Part shown: positions 44,748 through 46,411 of the stretch, in pieces
How positions within the stretch are numbered: position 1 is the first letter of the stretch
Layout: every line of letters starts with the position of its first letter
Source of the DNA: Eubacterium sp.
GTDB taxonomy: Bacteria > Bacillota > Clostridia > Lachnospirales > Lachnospiraceae
Assembly: GCA_017938215.1 (NCBI GenBank)
Contig: JAGBBZ010000019.1
Location: forward strand, 1 to 46,411
DNA: 46,411 nucleotides
Reading direction: 5' to 3'
The notes under the pieces: generated by a model
Told to the model about the DNA's origin: nothing
The model's database searches: none
Seen by the model: only the letters and a program-made list of their open reading frames with translations
Program-made: the position numbers and the translations under genes

Positions 44748-45935
44748 ATGGCTAAGGAAAAGTATGTAAGAACGAAACCACATTGTAACATCGGTACAAT
44801 TGGACACGTAGACCACGGTAAAACAACATTGACAGCTGCTATCACAGCTACACTTGCTGCAAGAGTAGAGGGTAACGCTGCTGTAGATTTCGCAAATATC
44901 GATAAAGCTCCAGAAGAGCGTGAAAGAGGTATCACAATCTCTACTGCACACGTTGAGTATGAGACAGACAACAGACACTACGCTCACGTAGACTGCCCAG
45001 GACATGCTGACTACGTTAAGAACATGATCACTGGTGCTGCTCAGATGGATGGAGCTATCCTTGTAGTAGCTGCTACTGACGGTGTTATGGCTCAGACAAA
45101 AGAGCACATCCTTCTTTCCCGTCAGGTAGGTGTACCTTACATCATCGTATTCATGAACAAATGTGATATGGTAGATGACGAAGAGCTTCTTGAGCTTGTA
45201 GAGATGGAGATCACAGAGATCCTTGAAGAGTATGAGTTCACAGATTGCCCAATCATCAAAGGTTCCGCACTTGGTGCTTTGGAAGATCCAAGCAGCAAAT
45301 GGGGAGACGCTATCATGGAGCTTATGGCTACAGTTGACGAGTACATTCCAGATCCACAGCGTGATACAGACAAACCATTTATCATGCCTGTAGAGGACGT
45401 ATTCTCTATCACAGGTCGTGGTACTGTTGCTACAGGACGTGTTGAGGCTGGTACACTTCACCTCAATGACGAAGTAGAAATCGTTGGTATCAAAGAAGAG
45501 AGCCGTAAAGTAGTTGTAACTGGTATCGAGATGTTCCACAAAGAGTTGGAAGAGGCTCAGGCTGGAGACAACGCTGGTGTACTTCTTCGTGGTGTTCAGA
45601 AGACTGAGATCGAAAGAGGTCAGGTTCTTTCTCAGCCAGGTTCTATCCAGTGTCACACAAAGTTCACAGCACAGGTTTACGTATTGACTAAGGACGAGGG
45701 TGGACGTCATACTCCATTCTTCAACAACTATCGTCCACAGTTCTACTTCCGTACAACTGACGTAACAGGTGTTATCGAGCTTCCAGCTGGTACAGAGATG
45801 TGCATGCCTGGTGATAACGTAGAGATGACAATCGAATTGATCCACCCAATCGCTATGGATCAGGGTCTTACATTCGCTATCCGTGAAGGTGGTAGAACAG
45901 TAGGATCAGGTCGTGTTGCTACAATCATCGAGTAA
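44748..45935 (+). CDS. tuf: elongation factor Tu
   Basis: 395 residues, standard EF-Tu. GTPase motifs are GHVDHGKTT (~19-27), RGITIST (effector loop), DCPGHADY and NKCDM. It delivers aminoacyl-tRNA to the ribosome. ATG 44748 follows AGGAGGACGTTTAGAA; an in-frame ATG at 44727 precedes the ribosome site and is rejected. Codon bias is extreme. It has its own promoter and two downstream terminators. Confidence 0.98.
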   Translation: MAKEKYVRTKPHCNIGTIGHVDHGKTTLTAAITATLAARVEGNAAVDFANIDKAPEERERGITISTAHVEYETDNRHYAHVDCPGHADYVKNMITGAAQMDGAILVVAATDGVMAQTKEHILLSRQVGVPYIIVFMNKCDMVDDEELLELVEMEITEILEEYEFTDCPIIKGSALGALEDPSSKWGDAIMELMATVDEYIPDPQRDTDKPFIMPVEDVFSITGRGTVATGRVEAGTLHLNDEVEIVGIKEESRKVVVTGIEMFHKELEEAQAGDNAGVLLRGVQKTEIERGQVLSQPGSIQCHTKFTAQVYVLTKDEGGRHTPFFNNYRPQFYFRTTDVTGVIELPAGTEMCMPGDNVEMTIELIHPIAMDQGLTFAIREGGRTVGSGRVATIIE

Positions 45936-45979
45936 TCTACACGTTAGCTTTGAACTAAGCGCATAAAACATGTAATATA

Positions 45980-46016
45980 CAGCCACTGCAAGCCTTGCTT
46001 GTATGTGGCTGTTTTT
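45980..46016 (+). terminator. tuf terminator
   Basis: CAGCCAC (45980-45986) pairs with GTGGCTG (46005-46011), with an inner TGCAAG/CTTGTA stem, followed by TTTTT. Confidence 0.9.
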
Positions 46017-46095
46017 ACGTGTTTATAGGCATTCAGCGAATGCCGTGAACGAGGAAATGCGAAGCATTTTCGAGGTGCGCTTAGCTCAATTTAGA

Positions 46096-46125
46096 GGCTT
46101 TCCGAGAAATCGGGAAGCCCTTTTT
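46096..46125 (+). terminator. second terminator downstream of tuf
   Basis: GGCTTTCCGA (46096-46105) pairs with TCGGGAAGCC (46110-46119) over 10 bp around a 4-base loop GAAA, followed by CTTTTT. Confidence 0.9.
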
Positions 46126-46168
46126 GCGTCTTGAAAAAAGTGGAAAGAATAGCGAAAAATAGGGTAGG

Positions 46169-46190
46169 CGGTGCCAAAACGGTGCCAAAA
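46169..46190 (+). repeat. two tandem copies of an 11 bp sequence
   Basis: CGGTGCCAAAA occurs twice back to back at 46169-46179 and 46180-46190, in a spacer with no gene. Confidence 0.7.
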
Positions 46191-46194
46191 ATAA

Positions 46195-46233
46195 AAACTC
46201 CAGCGAATTTAGATATTCACTGGAGCTATTTTT
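46195..46233. terminator. bidirectional terminator at the end of the minus-strand edge gene
   Basis: CTCCAGCGAAT (46198-46208) pairs with ATTCACTGGAG (46215-46225) with one mismatch. The plus side is followed by CTATTTTTTT and the minus side by a T run. Confidence 0.8.
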
Positions 46234-46236
46234 TTA

Positions 46237-46411
46237 CTATCCTTTAATCTGTTTTACCTGTTCTGCTCTTTCTGCATCCTTATGATACTGCAGCTTAAAT
46301 TGTATCGTTTCCACAACCTCTTTCCGGGCTTCATCATCTAACTGATAAAAGGATGTAAGTAGATTATCCACATCCGGCATACTGTTTTTGCCAAATAGGT
46401 GCATAAGAGGA
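46237..46411 (-). CDS. small protein of unknown function (possibly partial)
   Basis: A minus-strand frame ends at TAG 46237-46239 and is open to the window edge. ATG at 46404 would give 55 residues; the gene may extend further beyond 46411. The product is helical, charged and without membrane segment (LLTSFYQLDDEARKEVVETI). It ends just before a good terminator, which supports it as a real gene. I do not recognise the family; a short regulator is conceivable. Confidence 0.5.
   Translation of the reverse strand, partial: PLMHLFGKNSMPDVDNLLTSFYQLDDEARKEVVETIQFKLQYHKDAERAEQVKQIKG

Noticed and set aside
44742-45845. 367-codon minus-strand frame opposite tuf
   Set aside because: A shadow of highly biased tuf codons.

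Overview
The window looks like chromosome of a low-to-mid GC Gram-positive anaerobe, most probably a Lachnospiraceae-type Clostridium relative. The reasons are strong AGGAGG ribosome binding sites with some TTG and GTG starts, ECF-type vitamin transporter S components, a yybP-ykoY (Mn2+) riboswitch, CarD, ATP-type PEP carboxykinase, BIG2-rich secreted proteins and a Bacillota-type rpsL-rpsG-fusA-tuf cluster. The genus cannot be fixed from the sequence alone. No tRNA, rRNA or CRISPR array was seen.

Layout. 1-320: decayed edge with a probable IS66-family tnpA stub. 387-2408: vitamin B6-type operon (pyridoxamine kinase, ECF S component, small radical SAM protein). 2522-6239: HD hydrolase, Fe-type alcohol dehydrogenase and two SDR-superfamily enzymes. 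6307-7605 (minus): an unusual AraC-HTH/aminoglycoside-phosphotransferase-like fusion. 7742-8091: collapsed remnant of a YyaL-type thioredoxin-domain gene. 8184-10829: small acidic protein, Fe-S aldo/keto reductase, second ECF S component and DUF1893 protein. 10882-11643 (minus): membrane-anchored zinc-ribbon protein. 11801-13033: BspA-like LRR lipoprotein gene broken by an in-frame TAG.

13276-24341 appears to be one long transcription unit with very short gaps. It starts with a DltABCD-like set (adenylation enzyme, carrier protein, MBOAT, SGNH/DltD-like protein). It continues with a small secreted protein, an exported transglutaminase-like protein, an Asp/Glu racemase-family enzyme, a large ATPase-LuxR regulator, a stand-alone receiver protein and an amidohydrolase. 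It reads as a cell-surface aminoacylation or modification locus with its own accessory and regulatory genes. The adenylation enzyme and the MBOAT differ from textbook DltA and DltB, so the substrate is open. This is the best candidate for a new system in the window.

24646-29718: CarD regulator; a Mn2+ riboswitch with a clear terminator ahead of a CaCA-type cation antiporter and pyruvate kinase; then pckA with its own strong promoter. 29977-41100: four secreted proteins in two paralogous pairs. Two have a choice-of-anchor-A-like N-terminus and a shared basic BIG2 C-terminus, and the larger carries a tandem ~470-residue duplication. The other two begin with two lysine-rich BIG2 domains. 41285-45935: rpsL, rpsG, fusA and tuf, then two terminators and, at the right edge, a small minus-strand gene of unknown function.

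A recurring feature is a terminator hairpin that overlaps the promoter of the next gene, seen upstream of the HD gene, pckA, the first BIG2 gene and rpsL.
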